A DNA stretch of 64,000 bases, taken from NCBI GenBank assembly GCA_934395135.1, contig CAKRRK010000001.1:237088-301087 (forward strand), given 5' to 3'. Numbering within the stretch: position 1 is the first letter of the stretch; each line of letters opens with the position of its first letter. Source of the stretch: an uncultured Eubacteriales bacterium (GTDB lineage: Bacteria > Bacillota > Clostridia > Oscillospirales > Butyricicoccaceae). The notes beneath the pieces are model-generated. The model saw nothing but the letters and a program-made list of their open reading frames with translations. It was not told the origin of the DNA and did no database searches. The translations under genes and the position numbers were made by a program. Of this stretch, positions 23,644 to 31,948 are shown one piece after another.

Positions 23644-24666
23644 TTAAAACGCATACTGCCCGTCCTGATTGGTGTATTTTACAAGACAGTGAAGATATTC
23701 TGTGGTTTTTTTTGCCTTATGTTTCCGGTTTGCTTCTTTGTCCGCCCGGAAACGCCGATGATCCTTGGACACCACATCGTATCTGCCATATTTCTGCATA
23801 ATGTTCCGTATGGTCTCAAAGGACATCAGCCCTTCGTTATTATAACTCAAAAAGATATATTTAAAATTGGCCCGCCGAATGATGGTTTCAAAGTCGCCCG
23901 CCACATTCCGTTTGGAGCAAAAGCCGCTTTTTCGGGCTGTTTCCTTGCGCAGACCGGTTTTTCCCATCAGCGCCGGGCTGTCATACCGGGATATGGTTTC
24001 CAGCAAATGATAATTGGCGTTATACTGCCGGGCATTGTAGGGCGGATCCAGATAGAGCACCTCGCCCCGGACTTCTTCGATAAGGTCGCTGACGTCCTGG
24101 TTATACACCCGGCCGAGAGGCCCGTCCGGCGCTGCCAGCGGTTCAATGACAAACCGCTTTTCCGCCGCCTTTTTAATGTGCTTCAGATGCGCCCCATAGA
24201 CAGACGCGGTATTGGCATATTTGTCAATGGAATTTAAAACGCTCGCCAGGCAGAACCAATATTGGTCGTCGCTGATCTCTCCCGCGTCATACATCCGCTG
24301 CAGTTCCTGCCGCACCGCGTCGCATTTTTTTCCGTTTTCGTCCGTAAAATAAATGCGGCCGCTGCCGGACCCCTGGCAATAATTGTTATACACAAACCCC
24401 TCCACACCGGACAGGCTGTTCAGATAGTCAATTTTGTCCCGGGGCAAATCCGCCGGATTGCCAATCAAATGACGGTTGATGGCATAGCTGTAATGCTGGA
24501 AATCATTGGCAATGACAAAACTGCCGTTTTCCCGGAACTTTGCGCCCACAACTCCGGTGCCCGCGAACAGGTCGGCAAATACTTTTCCTTCCAGATGCCC
24601 CGTCACATCGGTAATCGCAGTATATAAAAAATCCAGAATGGAATATTTGGAACCGATGTAATTCAT
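23644..24666 (-). CDS. D12-class N6-adenine DNA methyltransferase
   Basis: 340-residue S-adenosylmethionine-dependent methylase of the MethyltransfD12 (alpha) group. Motif I is DLFAGTGVVG (~34), the catalytic motif IV is DPPYN followed by ARQYNANYHLLETI (~212), and the C-terminal part is basic (RRFRADKEANRKHKAKK) and probably contacts DNA. The extended DPPYN-RQYxxNYHLLET signature resembles type II modification enzymes rather than housekeeping Dam. No restriction endonuclease gene is adjacent, so it is an orphan or has a regulatory role. Its ATG overlaps the WYL gene stop by 4 bases. Confidence 0.85.
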   Translation of the reverse strand: MNYIGSKYSILDFLYTAITDVTGHLEGKVFADLFAGTGVVGAKFRENGSFVIANDFQHYSYAINRHLIGNPADLPRDKIDYLNSLSGVEGFVYNNYCQGSGSGRIYFTDENGKKCDAVRQELQRMYDAGEISDDQYWFCLASVLNSIDKYANTASVYGAHLKHIKKAAEKRFVIEPLAAPDGPLGRVYNQDVSDLIEEVRGEVLYLDPPYNARQYNANYHLLETISRYDSPALMGKTGLRKETARKSGFCSKRNVAGDFETIIRRANFKYIFLSYNNEGLMSFETIRNIMQKYGRYDVVSKDHRRFRADKEANRKHKAKKTTEYLHCLVKYTNQDGQYAF

Positions 24667-25685
24667 GCTTGCCTTTCCTCCCCGCTGCAATACATTGCTT
24701 TTACACTGCTAAGGTAGTCTGTAAACTGCCGCCGGATTTCCAGCGGCGAAACAATTTCCACACCGTCTGCCAGACCAAACAGCCAGCCAAAAAACTGCGG
24801 GCTGACCTGCGCCCGAACTGTGACGGAAAAATGGTCGGTTCCGTCGGGCACCAAAATCAGCTCTCTGCCGAACCGCTCCGTTACAACGCCCACCAACCGG
24901 TTTTCAAAACGCAGCGTTACCTGTTCCTGCGCACCGGCAAACATGCCGAACAGCATCTGAGAATACAGCGCTGTATCAAACCGCTCAAACGCACTTTTTC
25001 CCTGGCGTTTTCCGTCTGTAATGCGGATATCCTGCATTTTGTCTACCCGGTAATGGCGAACTTCCCGGGTATGCTCATCAAAGGCCACAAGATAATAGTT
25101 TTCGTTATCCCAGATAAGCGCCCAGGGGGAGACGGCATAGTCCCCGCCATTCCGGCGGAAACGTTTTGTCACCTTTTCCGGGGCTGACCAGTCCAGCACC
25201 CATTCAAAATATTTCATCCGGATACAGCAGTCCTGCTGGATCGCCTGATGGATGGTGTCAATGTTGTAATACACGCTGTGGTTCATGGTTTTGATCCGGT
25301 TTGTGACAAACACCTGATGCTGCAGCTGCCTGGCTTCGTACTTTGACGCCAGTCCCTCCAGCTTTTGAATGAGTTCTCCCGTCTTTTTATGGGTAATAAA
25401 CCGGGACGCCTGCACCGCATCCACCAACAGCTTGAGTTCCGGAAGTTCAAACGGCCGGCTCGCCATATAGTAGCTGTAATGCCTGCCGGGGCGGGTTTCA
25501 ATATCATACCCAAATTCCCGCAGCACGGCAATATCATCGTACACGCTTTTTCGCTCCGCATGAATCTGCCGACGCGAAAGTTCCATTAGAATTTCTTGCA
25601 TCGTCACAGGATGCGCTTCATCTGTCTGCGCCAAAATCTGGAGCAAATGCAGCAGTTTTCCCTTTTGATTGGCACTTTTCGCCAT
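24663..25685 (-). CDS. WYL-domain transcriptional regulator
   Basis: 340 residues: winged helix-turn-helix at the N-terminus (~10-65; AERKSVYDDIAVLREFGYDIE), a WYL sensory domain (~140-230) in which the name motif reads YYL (DNENYYLVAFDEHTREVRHYRVDKM), and a WCX-type C-terminal domain. WYL regulators sense nucleic acid or nucleotide ligands and often control phage defence or DNA repair genes. It leads the operon with the methylase (4-base overlap) and the GTPase. ATG 25685 is preferred over TTG 25694 because AGGGAG is 9 bases upstream. Confidence 0.88.
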   Translation of the reverse strand: MAKSANQKGKLLHLLQILAQTDEAHPVTMQEILMELSRRQIHAERKSVYDDIAVLREFGYDIETRPGRHYSYYMASRPFELPELKLLVDAVQASRFITHKKTGELIQKLEGLASKYEARQLQHQVFVTNRIKTMNHSVYYNIDTIHQAIQQDCCIRMKYFEWVLDWSAPEKVTKRFRRNGGDYAVSPWALIWDNENYYLVAFDEHTREVRHYRVDKMQDIRITDGKRQGKSAFERFDTALYSQMLFGMFAGAQEQVTLRFENRLVGVVTERFGRELILVPDGTDHFSVTVRAQVSPQFFGWLFGLADGVEIVSPLEIRRQFTDYLSSVKAMYCSGEERQA

Positions 25686-25708
25686 AGGCCCCAACTCCCT
25701 TACTGCCT

Positions 25709-25737
25709 ATTCTATCAAAAACCCATGGGAATGTCTA
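25709..25737 (-). promoter_or_regulatory. SigA-type promoter of the WYL-methylase-GTPase operon
   Basis: Minus strand: TAGACA, 17-base spacer, TAGAAT, about 24 bases before the ATG. The spacer contains the palindrome CCCATGGG (25722-25729), a possible operator. Confidence 0.6.
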
Positions 25738-25956
25738 ATAAAAAAGTCGAAATCTGCCTAATTTCTCCGCTGGATAAATCTGGAACGCCTGCCATGCCGC
25801 CGCAAGACAGGGATCCGACGATTTATGCCGCCATTGCTGTCTCTCCAAGGGTTTTCCTGTCCCGGTATTTTTAATCCAACATGGAAGAATTTTTGTGATT
25901 TTTTTGAATTTTACCGAATTTTTTCTTGAAATTGCAAGTATTTTAGCCGAATTGTA

Positions 25957-25985
25957 TTGCATTTTGCAAACAAATGTAATATAAT
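25957..25985 (+). promoter_or_regulatory. SigA-type promoter of nagB
   Basis: TTGCAT, 17-base spacer, TATAAT, about 35 bases before the nagB ATG. Confidence 0.68.
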
Positions 25986-26019
25986 GTGAAACCACAAAAA
26001 TGTTTGGAGGTTCCCGCTT

Positions 26020-26745
26020 ATGCAGATTCATATTTATAAGGATACACAGGCCATCGGCGCGGCCGCTGCTGCGCTGTTCGCCGCGCAGGTGATCCAAAAG
26101 CCAACTTCGGTGCTCGGCCTTGCCACAGGTTCCACCCCAATCCCTGCCTATGCCAAAATGGCGGAACTGTATGCGTGCGGCGCGGTGGACTATTCCAGCG
26201 TCACAACCTACAATCTGGACGAATATGTAGGGCTGGATCACTCCCATCCCCAAAGCTACTATTCCTTTATGATGGAGCATCTGTTTTCCCATATCAATGT
26301 GCCGGCCGGCAGCATCCATGTGCTTTCCGGCACCGCCCCGGATCCAGAAGCGGAATGCGCCGCATACGAAAAGGCCATAGAAGCCGCCGGGGGCATTGAC
26401 CTGCAGATACTGGGCATTGGCCGCAACGGCCATATCGCCTTTAACGAACCGGACACTTCCTTTGCACCGGCAACTCATGTGGTAAACCTGACGCAGAGCA
26501 CCATCGAAGCAAATACCCGGTTTTTCTCCTGCTCCGATGAAGTGCCGCGGCAGGCTCTCACAATGGGAATCGGTTCCATTATGAAAGCCCGGTCCATTGT
26601 CCTGATCGCCACTGGGGCAGACAAGGCAGACGCGGTCCGCGCCCTGGTAAACGGCGCAGTGTCTCCCGCATGTCCGGCGTCTGTTTTGCAGCTGCATCCC
26701 CGGGTGACCGTCATGCTGGACGCGCCGGCAGCTTCCCTGCTGTAA
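26020..26745 (+). CDS. nagB: Glucosamine-6-phosphate deaminase
   Basis: Converts glucosamine-6-phosphate to fructose-6-phosphate and ammonia, feeding amino sugars from mucin or cell wall into glycolysis. 241 residues; GLATGSTPIPAYAKM (~36) binds phosphate, YNLDEYVGL (~66) holds the catalytic Asp, and GIGRNGHIAFNEP (~131) holds the His. The acid pair Asp/Glu and lid are in place. RBS TTGGAGG precedes the ATG. No nagA or PTS gene is next to it here; it is a single-gene unit with its own promoter and terminator. Confidence 0.96.
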   Translation: MQIHIYKDTQAIGAAAAALFAAQVIQKPTSVLGLATGSTPIPAYAKMAELYACGAVDYSSVTTYNLDEYVGLDHSHPQSYYSFMMEHLFSHINVPAGSIHVLSGTAPDPEAECAAYEKAIEAAGGIDLQILGIGRNGHIAFNEPDTSFAPATHVVNLTQSTIEANTRFFSCSDEVPRQALTMGIGSIMKARSIVLIATGADKADAVRALVNGAVSPACPASVLQLHPRVTVMLDAPAASLL

Positions 26746-26763
26746 AGCTTCTGTACAAGCAAG

Positions 26764-26797
26764 ACTGCATTCCCGGAACTGGGAGTGCAGTTTTTTT
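26764..26797 (+). terminator. Intrinsic terminator after nagB
   Basis: 11-base stem ACTGCATTCCC / GGGAGTGCAGT with one G-T pair and a 6-base loop, then seven T. Confidence 0.93.
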
Positions 26798-26824
26798 GCC
26801 ATGCAGTCCTTCCGGCGGCTTGGC

Positions 26825-26863
26825 AAAAAAACGCCCCGGGCAGCCGATTGCCGCCCAAGGCGT
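26825..26863 (-). terminator. Intrinsic terminator after the zinc dehydrogenase gene
   Basis: Stem ACGCCTTGGGC / GCCCGGGGCGT on the minus strand with two G-U pairs, then seven T (A-run at 26825-26831 on the plus strand). Confidence 0.85.
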
Positions 26864-26917
26864 CCGTATGTTCTCTTATCACCGCGGTGCCGAAAGTAAA
26901 GAACATCCTGCCCCAGC

Positions 26918-27955
26918 CTACGCCGGAAAAACCCCGTCAGGATATACAATAATACGGCAGCCTTCCTTGTTCATCAGCAGGCGGAATGCTTCCTGGATGT
27001 CTTTGAGCGCAAACCGGTGGCTGATGAATTGATCCAGCCCCAGCTCCTTGTTCTGCATCATAGCGATTGCCCGGGGGAAATCCTTGCCCAAAACGCCGGT
27101 TACCGTCAGCTCTTTGCTGGTAAACAGAAACGGCGGCACCTGGGACATCGCGTTCCGGTTATAGCCGAACAGCAAAACCCGGCCTCTGGCGTTCATCAGC
27201 TCCAGAATTTGGGAGAAGATCGGGCCGGTGCCCACCGCATCGATGGCGACGTCTGCAAGACATCCCCATGCGGACAGCAGCGCCTCCTTCACATCTCCCG
27301 CCTGGGAATCGATGACAAGATCCGCGCCGCATTCCTTTGCCTGCCGGATTCTCGCCGCTCCCTTCGCCACCACTGCAAGGTTCTGCACCCCAAACAGCTT
27401 CAGCGCCCGGATAAAGGTGAGGCCAATGGGACCGGCGCCATACAGCAACACCCGGTCCGTGGGCATCGGCTGAATGCGCACCATCCCGCTCATCACGCAG
27501 GCAAGCGGCTCCGTCTGCGCCGCGATGTCCGGCGAAATGTCTTTTGGCAGATGATACAGTTGCCCCGCATCCACCAGAGCGTATTCTGCAAAGCCTCCGT
27601 CGCAGGTCTGTCCATAGTGATATGGGTTCACGCAAAGATTGCTCCGGTTGTTGACACAATCAAAGCATTCGCCGCAGGGCATGCATGGGTTGACCGCAAC
27701 CACATCCCCGACCTGAAATCCCAACGATCTTTCGCCGGTTTCCACAACTTCTCCGAAAAATTCATGCCCATATACAATATTGGGCGTAAAAATTTGTCCC
27801 GGCGGCACATGCAGGCCATGAATATCGCTGCCGCAGATGCTCGCCGCCCGTACCCGGATCAGCACATCCGTTGGCGCAGAAATCTTGGGCACCGGAATTT
27901 TTTCCACTTCCAACACGCCGTTTCCCTTAAAAACAGCCGCTAACATTTCACGCAT
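26918..27955 (-). CDS. Zinc-dependent medium-chain alcohol dehydrogenase (sorbitol/threonine dehydrogenase-like)
   Basis: 345-residue MDR enzyme. Catalytic zinc site: CGSDIHG (~40) and GHEFFGEVVETG (~63). Structural zinc site: four Cys in NPCMPCGECFDCVNN followed by NLC (~90-110). The Rossmann motif is GAGPIGL near 172. Substrate is probably a polyol or sugar alcohol by similarity to the threonine/sorbitol group (galactitol-1-phosphate or related); the sequence does not decide. RBS AAAGGAGG precedes ATG 27955. It is a single-gene unit with a strong promoter and a leader of about 80 bases. Confidence 0.88.
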   Translation of the reverse strand: MREMLAAVFKGNGVLEVEKIPVPKISAPTDVLIRVRAASICGSDIHGLHVPPGQIFTPNIVYGHEFFGEVVETGERSLGFQVGDVVAVNPCMPCGECFDCVNNRSNLCVNPYHYGQTCDGGFAEYALVDAGQLYHLPKDISPDIAAQTEPLACVMSGMVRIQPMPTDRVLLYGAGPIGLTFIRALKLFGVQNLAVVAKGAARIRQAKECGADLVIDSQAGDVKEALLSAWGCLADVAIDAVGTGPIFSQILELMNARGRVLLFGYNRNAMSQVPPFLFTSKELTVTGVLGKDFPRAIAMMQNKELGLDQFISHRFALKDIQEAFRLLMNKEGCRIIVYPDGVFPA

Positions 27956-28044
27956 CAAAACACCCTCCTTTTTGAAAAAGCCGCCTGGTTCGCCAGCGCC
28001 GCCTTTCTTTCGGACCCGGCAGAATTCGAATCCTCTTTTTTAAA

Positions 28045-28073
28045 ATTATATTGCGTTCCTTCCGGCAGGTCAA
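28045..28073 (-). promoter_or_regulatory. SigA-type promoter of the zinc dehydrogenase gene
   Basis: Minus strand: TTGACC, 17-base spacer, TATAAT, about 90 bases before the ATG at 27955. Confidence 0.75.
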
Positions 28074-28113
28074 TATAAGAATCCCGCGAAATCATATATA
28101 TATTCTTGCAAAA

Positions 28114-28614
28114 TCACAGGGCTTTGTATGCGTTTTGATAGGCTTTCAGGGTGTTTTCATCAAAGCACACCATTACGGACTCTTTCACTGTCCGGCAGGG
28201 ATATTCCGTGATGGCTTTGACGGCGATAACCGCCGCCTGAGAAAGCGGGAACCGGTATATCCCGGTGCTGATGGATGGGAACGCCACGCTCTCGCATCCA
28301 TTGGCTTCCGCGAGGGCAAGGCAGCTTTCATAACAGCTTCTGAGCTGTTCTGCCTCCCCGTGTCCGCCGCCCCGCCAGACAGGTCCCGGCGTATGGATAA
28401 CATACGCCGCTGGCAGATGGTATCCTTTTGTAATTTTCGCTTTTCCGGTTTCACAGCCGCCAAGGGTCCGGCATTCCTCCAACAGTGCAGGTCCCGCCGC
28501 CCGGTGGATGGCGCCGTCTACACCGCCGCCGCCCAGCAGAGACGTATTGGCCGCATTGACAATAGCATCTACGGAACATTTTGTAATGTCTCCCCGTATA
28601 ATAGAAAACCGCAT
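28114..28614 (-). CDS. Macro-domain protein, O-acetyl-ADP-ribose deacetylase type
   Basis: 166 residues, one macro domain of the MacroD/YmdB type, which hydrolyses O-acetyl-ADP-ribose or removes ADP-ribose from protein acids. The signatures are DAIVNAANTSLLGGGGVDGAIHRAAG split around residues 16-41 and PSISTGIYRFP near 118. GGAAGGGG is upstream of ATG 28614. It follows the DegV gene by 29 bases, so they may share a transcript. No partner ADP-ribosyltransferase is nearby. Confidence 0.9.
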   Translation of the reverse strand: MRFSIIRGDITKCSVDAIVNAANTSLLGGGGVDGAIHRAAGPALLEECRTLGGCETGKAKITKGYHLPAAYVIHTPGPVWRGGGHGEAEQLRSCYESCLALAEANGCESVAFPSISTGIYRFPLSQAAVIAVKAITEYPCRTVKESVMVCFDENTLKAYQNAYKAL

Positions 28615-28643
28615 GTTACCCCTTCCTTTCCTTTCGCCGTGCC

Positions 28644-29492
28644 TTATATGCGGCGCAGGATGCCAATCCCCAGGGTGGATGGACCGCAATGGCTGCCAAT
28701 GGTACATCCCGTAATGTTTTCGATAATCTTGACACCAGGCAGAAACTTCCGGATTTCTCGGCGCACTTCTTCCAGCACATCGCCCGGCGCCATTGCATGA
28801 GTCATCAAAATCGTGCCGCGCTGGATGGACGGACGGTTTTCCAGCTTATCCCGTATATAGTGGCAGACGCTGCGCTTTAGGCTGCCCCGATATTTTTTCC
28901 CCACTCTCAGGCTGCCGCCGCACATTTCAATGCAGGGCTTGAGTTTGAGCAGATTCGCCCCCAAGGCCACAATGGCAGAACACCGGCCGCCCATATGCAG
29001 ATAGGACAGGGTATCCACGAGGAAACTGACCTCCATTTGACGCCGCAGTTCGGAAAGCTTTTCCAAAATTTCCCCCGCGCTGCTGCCCCGCCTTGCCAAA
29101 TCCGACGCTTCCATCGCCAGGTACCCGGAGGCGGAGGATACATTTTGGCTGTCAAACACATACACATTTTCATAGTTTTCCGCGGCGATCCTGGCATTTT
29201 GATGGCAGGAGGTCAGTTTGCTGGAAATATTGATGTGGATCACCGTGTAGCCTTCCTTTCGGTACCGCCGGAAGACTTCCTCATATTCGTAGCTGCTGAT
29301 TGCCGCCGTGGTAGGCAGCTGTCCCGTACTGTCTACAATGCGGAATACATCCGGCAGACGGATATTCACCATATCCAGATACTGCTTTCCGCCGGAAATC
29401 ACATGAACCGGTATGGGCATGATCTGGTACGCCCTATAGGTTTCACTGCTTAAATCACAGGCAGAATCGCATGTGATTTTAATCTTTTCCAT
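28644..29492 (-). CDS. DegV-family fatty-acid-binding protein
   Basis: 282 residues of the DegV (FakB) fold, cytoplasmic. In staphylococci FakB carries a fatty acid for phosphorylation by FakA. Visible features are CDSACDLSSETYRAY at the start, PTTAAISSYEYEEVFRR near 76 (fatty-acid head group Ser/Thr), HINISSKLTSCHQNAR near 97 and DTLSYLHMGGRCSAIVALG near 160, the usual core. A fakA homologue (DAK2 kinase) is 700 bases away on the opposite strand at 30191, which supports a FakB-type role. The start at 29492 has GGGAG 11 bases upstream. Confidence 0.87.
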   Translation of the reverse strand: MEKIKITCDSACDLSSETYRAYQIMPIPVHVISGGKQYLDMVNIRLPDVFRIVDSTGQLPTTAAISSYEYEEVFRRYRKEGYTVIHINISSKLTSCHQNARIAAENYENVYVFDSQNVSSASGYLAMEASDLARRGSSAGEILEKLSELRRQMEVSFLVDTLSYLHMGGRCSAIVALGANLLKLKPCIEMCGGSLRVGKKYRGSLKRSVCHYIRDKLENRPSIQRGTILMTHAMAPGDVLEEVRREIRKFLPGVKIIENITGCTIGSHCGPSTLGIGILRRI

Positions 29493-29793
29493 GCATTAAC
29501 TTGCTCCCTTAACTGTTATTTTTCCCGATAAATATTCAAATTTTTCAGCCCGATAACTTCATTTTTTTATCACTTGCTCACCATATTTTATCATGCTTCC
29601 CTGCTTTTCCAGAACTCTTTTTCCACAATTCATAATTTGTTTACATTTGCATAAAAATTTCTTGGTATCCTTTCGTTTTCGTGCAATATTTTTCGCAAAA
29701 CACAAAAACTTCTTGTATATACCATCAAAGTGAGATAAAATAGAAAAAGCTATAAGGAATTACAGCCCATCTTGTTTTAAAGGAGGTCATTCT
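29493..29793. promoter_or_regulatory. Divergent region between the degV and asp23 genes (301 bases)
   Basis: No gene. It is AT-rich and holds the plus-strand asp23 promoter (29713-29741). A TAAAAT on the minus strand near 29592 may be part of the degV promoter, but its -35 is weak. Confidence 0.45.
29713..29741 (+). promoter_or_regulatory. SigA-type promoter of asp23-fakA
   Basis: TTGTAT, 17-base spacer, TAAAAT, about 53 bases before the asp23 ATG. The -35 is weak. Confidence 0.5.
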
Positions 29794-30144
29794 ATGATTA
29801 TTAAAACCGACCTTGGAAATATTGACATAACGACCGACGTTATCGCCGGCATTGCCGGGCAGGCGGCCAACAACTGCTTTGGCGTCAAAGGTATGACGGT
29901 GCGCTCCGTATCCGACGGCCTTGCTCATCTGCTGCGCCGGGAAAATCAGAGCCGCGGCGTAAAAATCACAGAGAATGACGACGGCGGCATTTCCATCGCC
30001 CTGCACATTGCGGTTGACCATGGGGTAAACATTTCCGCTGTTTGCAAATCCATTATGGAAGAAGTGCGGTATAATGTGGAATCCCAGACCGGCATTGATG
30101 TGAAAACCATTGATATTTATGTGGAAAGCCTGAAAGCAGACTGA
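29794..30144 (+). CDS. Asp23/Gls24-family protein
   Basis: 116-residue cytoplasmic, membrane-associated protein of the Asp23 group (YloU in Bacillus), linked to cell-envelope stress. DITTDVIAGIAGQAANNCFGVKGM at the start (residues 8-31) and ISIALHIAVDHGVNISAV near 71 are typical. It is followed by fakA, the conserved yloU-yloV pair. RBS AAAGGAGG is upstream of the ATG. Residues match the family and no membrane helix is present. Confidence 0.92.
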   Translation: MIIKTDLGNIDITTDVIAGIAGQAANNCFGVKGMTVRSVSDGLAHLLRRENQSRGVKITENDDGGISIALHIAVDHGVNISAVCKSIMEEVRYNVESQTGIDVKTIDIYVESLKAD

Positions 30145-30190
30145 CACAGCGTTTGCAAGAATACGAATGAACAGATTGGAGGCAATGATA

Positions 30191-31855
30191 TTGTCCACGA
30201 AAATTGACGGTATTTTGTTTCAGTCCATGGTAATAGAGGGTGCGTTGTCCATTGAAGACCAAAAGCAGAAGGCAAACGACCTGAACGTTTTCCCTGTACC
30301 GGACGGCGATACCGGCACGAACATGTCCCTTACTATGTTCGGTGCGTTAAATGAAATATCCAAGCTTGAACATCCCTCCCTGCAAAAAGCGGCAGAGGTT
30401 ACTGCATCTTCTCTTCTGCGGGGCGCGCGGGGAAACTCCGGCGTAATTCTTTCCTTGTTGTTCCGCGGCATCGCCAAAAAGCTGAAAAGCCTTGCCTGTG
30501 CAGACGGTGCGGATTTTGCCGTCGCCCTTAAGGAAGGCGTGGATACAGCGTACAAAGCGGTAATGAAGCCGGCGGAAGGTACCATGCTGACGGTATCCCG
30601 TGTCGCGGCGCAGCATGCCGTGGAGCTTTGCCAGGCAAATCCCGAGCTTTCGGTGGAAGAAGTGCTGGACGCCATTCTGGAAAAAGGCGGAGAAGCGCTG
30701 AAAGAAACCCAGTTTCAAAATCCGGTGCTGGAAAAAGCCGGGGTTGTAGACGCGGGCGGTTTTGGTTTTCTTACCATTCTGGAAGGCATGCGCAATGGAT
30801 TTCTCGGCATTCGTCCCCAGCACAATGCACCGGCGCCGGAAGAAGATCCCTCCGCAGACTTTTCCGCATTGAGCGACGAGGACATCACTTATACTTACTG
30901 TACGGAATTTATCGCCGAACGGGTGGACAAATCCCGAAATGTGGACCGGGTCCGGCAGCTTCTTTCTGACATCGGCGACAGTCTGGTGCTGGTGGAGGAC
31001 GATGACATTGTCAAAGTCCATGTCCACACGGATCAGCCAAACCTTGCCATTGCCGAGGGCCTGAAATTTGGCCCCCTTGTTACTGTGAAAATTGAAAATA
31101 TGCGGCAGCAGCATTCCGCCAAGGTTATTGAATCCCAGGCGCCCCGGGCAAGCAGCCCGGAAGCCCCGGCGGAACGGGTTGTTGTGCCGCCGGAAAAGAA
31201 ATATGGCTTTGTCGCCGTAGCGGCAGGCGACGGAATTACCAGCCTGTTCCGGGAACTCGGCGTGGACTGCGTTGTGCAGGGGGGACAGACCATGAACCCC
31301 TCCACAAACGACATTCTCTGTGCGGTGGACGCAGTGCCGGCAGAAATTGTTTTTGTTCTGCCCAACAATAAAAACATTATTATGGCGGCAGAGCAGGCCG
31401 TTCCCCTCTCGGAAAAGAAGATTCTTGTGATTCCTACCAAAACCATTCCCCAGGGCGTTGCCGCTCTGCTGGCGTTTGACCCGGATGGTCCGGAAGCGGC
31501 GAATACCACCGGGATGCTTGACTGTCTTTCCTCCGTCAAAACCGGACAGATTACCTATGCCGCCAGAAATTCGGATTTTGACGGCAAAAAAATCAAGGAA
31601 GGCGAATATCTTTCCCTCCTGGAAGGCAAGCTTTGCTCCAATTCCAAAAAGCTGGCGGAAGTGGTCAAGCGTCTTGCCAAGGATATGACCCGGGACGGCG
31701 GCTCGTTCCTTACCATTTATTACGGCGCCGGCATGACGGAAGAAGACGCTGCCGCGGTGCAGGCCACGTTTGCCAAATACTGCGATGATTTGGAAGTCAC
31801 ATTAATTGACGGCGGGCAGCCGGTGTATTACTTCTTAATCTCTTTGGAGCAGTAA
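30191..31855 (+). CDS. fakA: DAK2-domain fatty acid kinase FakA (YloV family)
   Basis: ATP-binding subunit that phosphorylates FakB-bound fatty acids for phospholipid synthesis. 554 residues: DAK2 kinase domain (~8-190; NVFPVPDGDTGTNM holds the Mg-binding acids, and LRGARGNSGVILSLLFRG follows), then a middle and a C-terminal DegV-like region (~300-554) that includes a GGQTMNPSTNDI loop. I chose TTG 30191 because GGAGG is exactly 8 bases upstream; the ATG 30167 has no ribosome site. It follows asp23, and a DegV gene is divergent nearby. Confidence 0.93.
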   Translation: MSTKIDGILFQSMVIEGALSIEDQKQKANDLNVFPVPDGDTGTNMSLTMFGALNEISKLEHPSLQKAAEVTASSLLRGARGNSGVILSLLFRGIAKKLKSLACADGADFAVALKEGVDTAYKAVMKPAEGTMLTVSRVAAQHAVELCQANPELSVEEVLDAILEKGGEALKETQFQNPVLEKAGVVDAGGFGFLTILEGMRNGFLGIRPQHNAPAPEEDPSADFSALSDEDITYTYCTEFIAERVDKSRNVDRVRQLLSDIGDSLVLVEDDDIVKVHVHTDQPNLAIAEGLKFGPLVTVKIENMRQQHSAKVIESQAPRASSPEAPAERVVVPPEKKYGFVAVAAGDGITSLFRELGVDCVVQGGQTMNPSTNDILCAVDAVPAEIVFVLPNNKNIIMAAEQAVPLSEKKILVIPTKTIPQGVAALLAFDPDGPEAANTTGMLDCLSSVKTGQITYAARNSDFDGKKIKEGEYLSLLEGKLCSNSKKLAEVVKRLAKDMTRDGGSFLTIYYGAGMTEEDAAAVQATFAKYCDDLEVTLIDGGQPVYYFLISLEQ

Positions 31856-31881
31856 GCCCCTTTGAGAAACTCTATGGCACT

Positions 31882-31919
31882 AAAATGACGGACAAATGGA
31901 ACTTTGTCCGTCATTTTTT
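31882..31919 (+). terminator. Intrinsic terminator after fakA
   Basis: Perfect 15-base stem around ATGACGGACAAA, 6-base loop, then TTTTTT. Only 30 bases separate it from pth, so pth must have its own start or read-through. Confidence 0.93.
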
Positions 31920-31948
31920 AAAACAATATAAAAAGGAACCCATAATTT

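Larger units (their letters stand above)
25686..26019. promoter_or_regulatory. Divergent region between the WYL and nagB genes (334 bases)
   Basis: No gene. It carries the WYL promoter (25709-25737) and the nagB promoter (25957-25985). The middle holds AT-rich sequence with no other clear structure. Confidence 0.5.

Noticed and set aside
23644..24666. A complete restriction-modification system
   Set aside because: Only the methylase is present. No nuclease or specificity gene lies within 5 kb on either side.
25735..26949. 404-codon minus frame covering nagB
   Set aside because: Runs opposite nagB, its promoter and its terminator; nagB is clearly coding with catalytic motifs.
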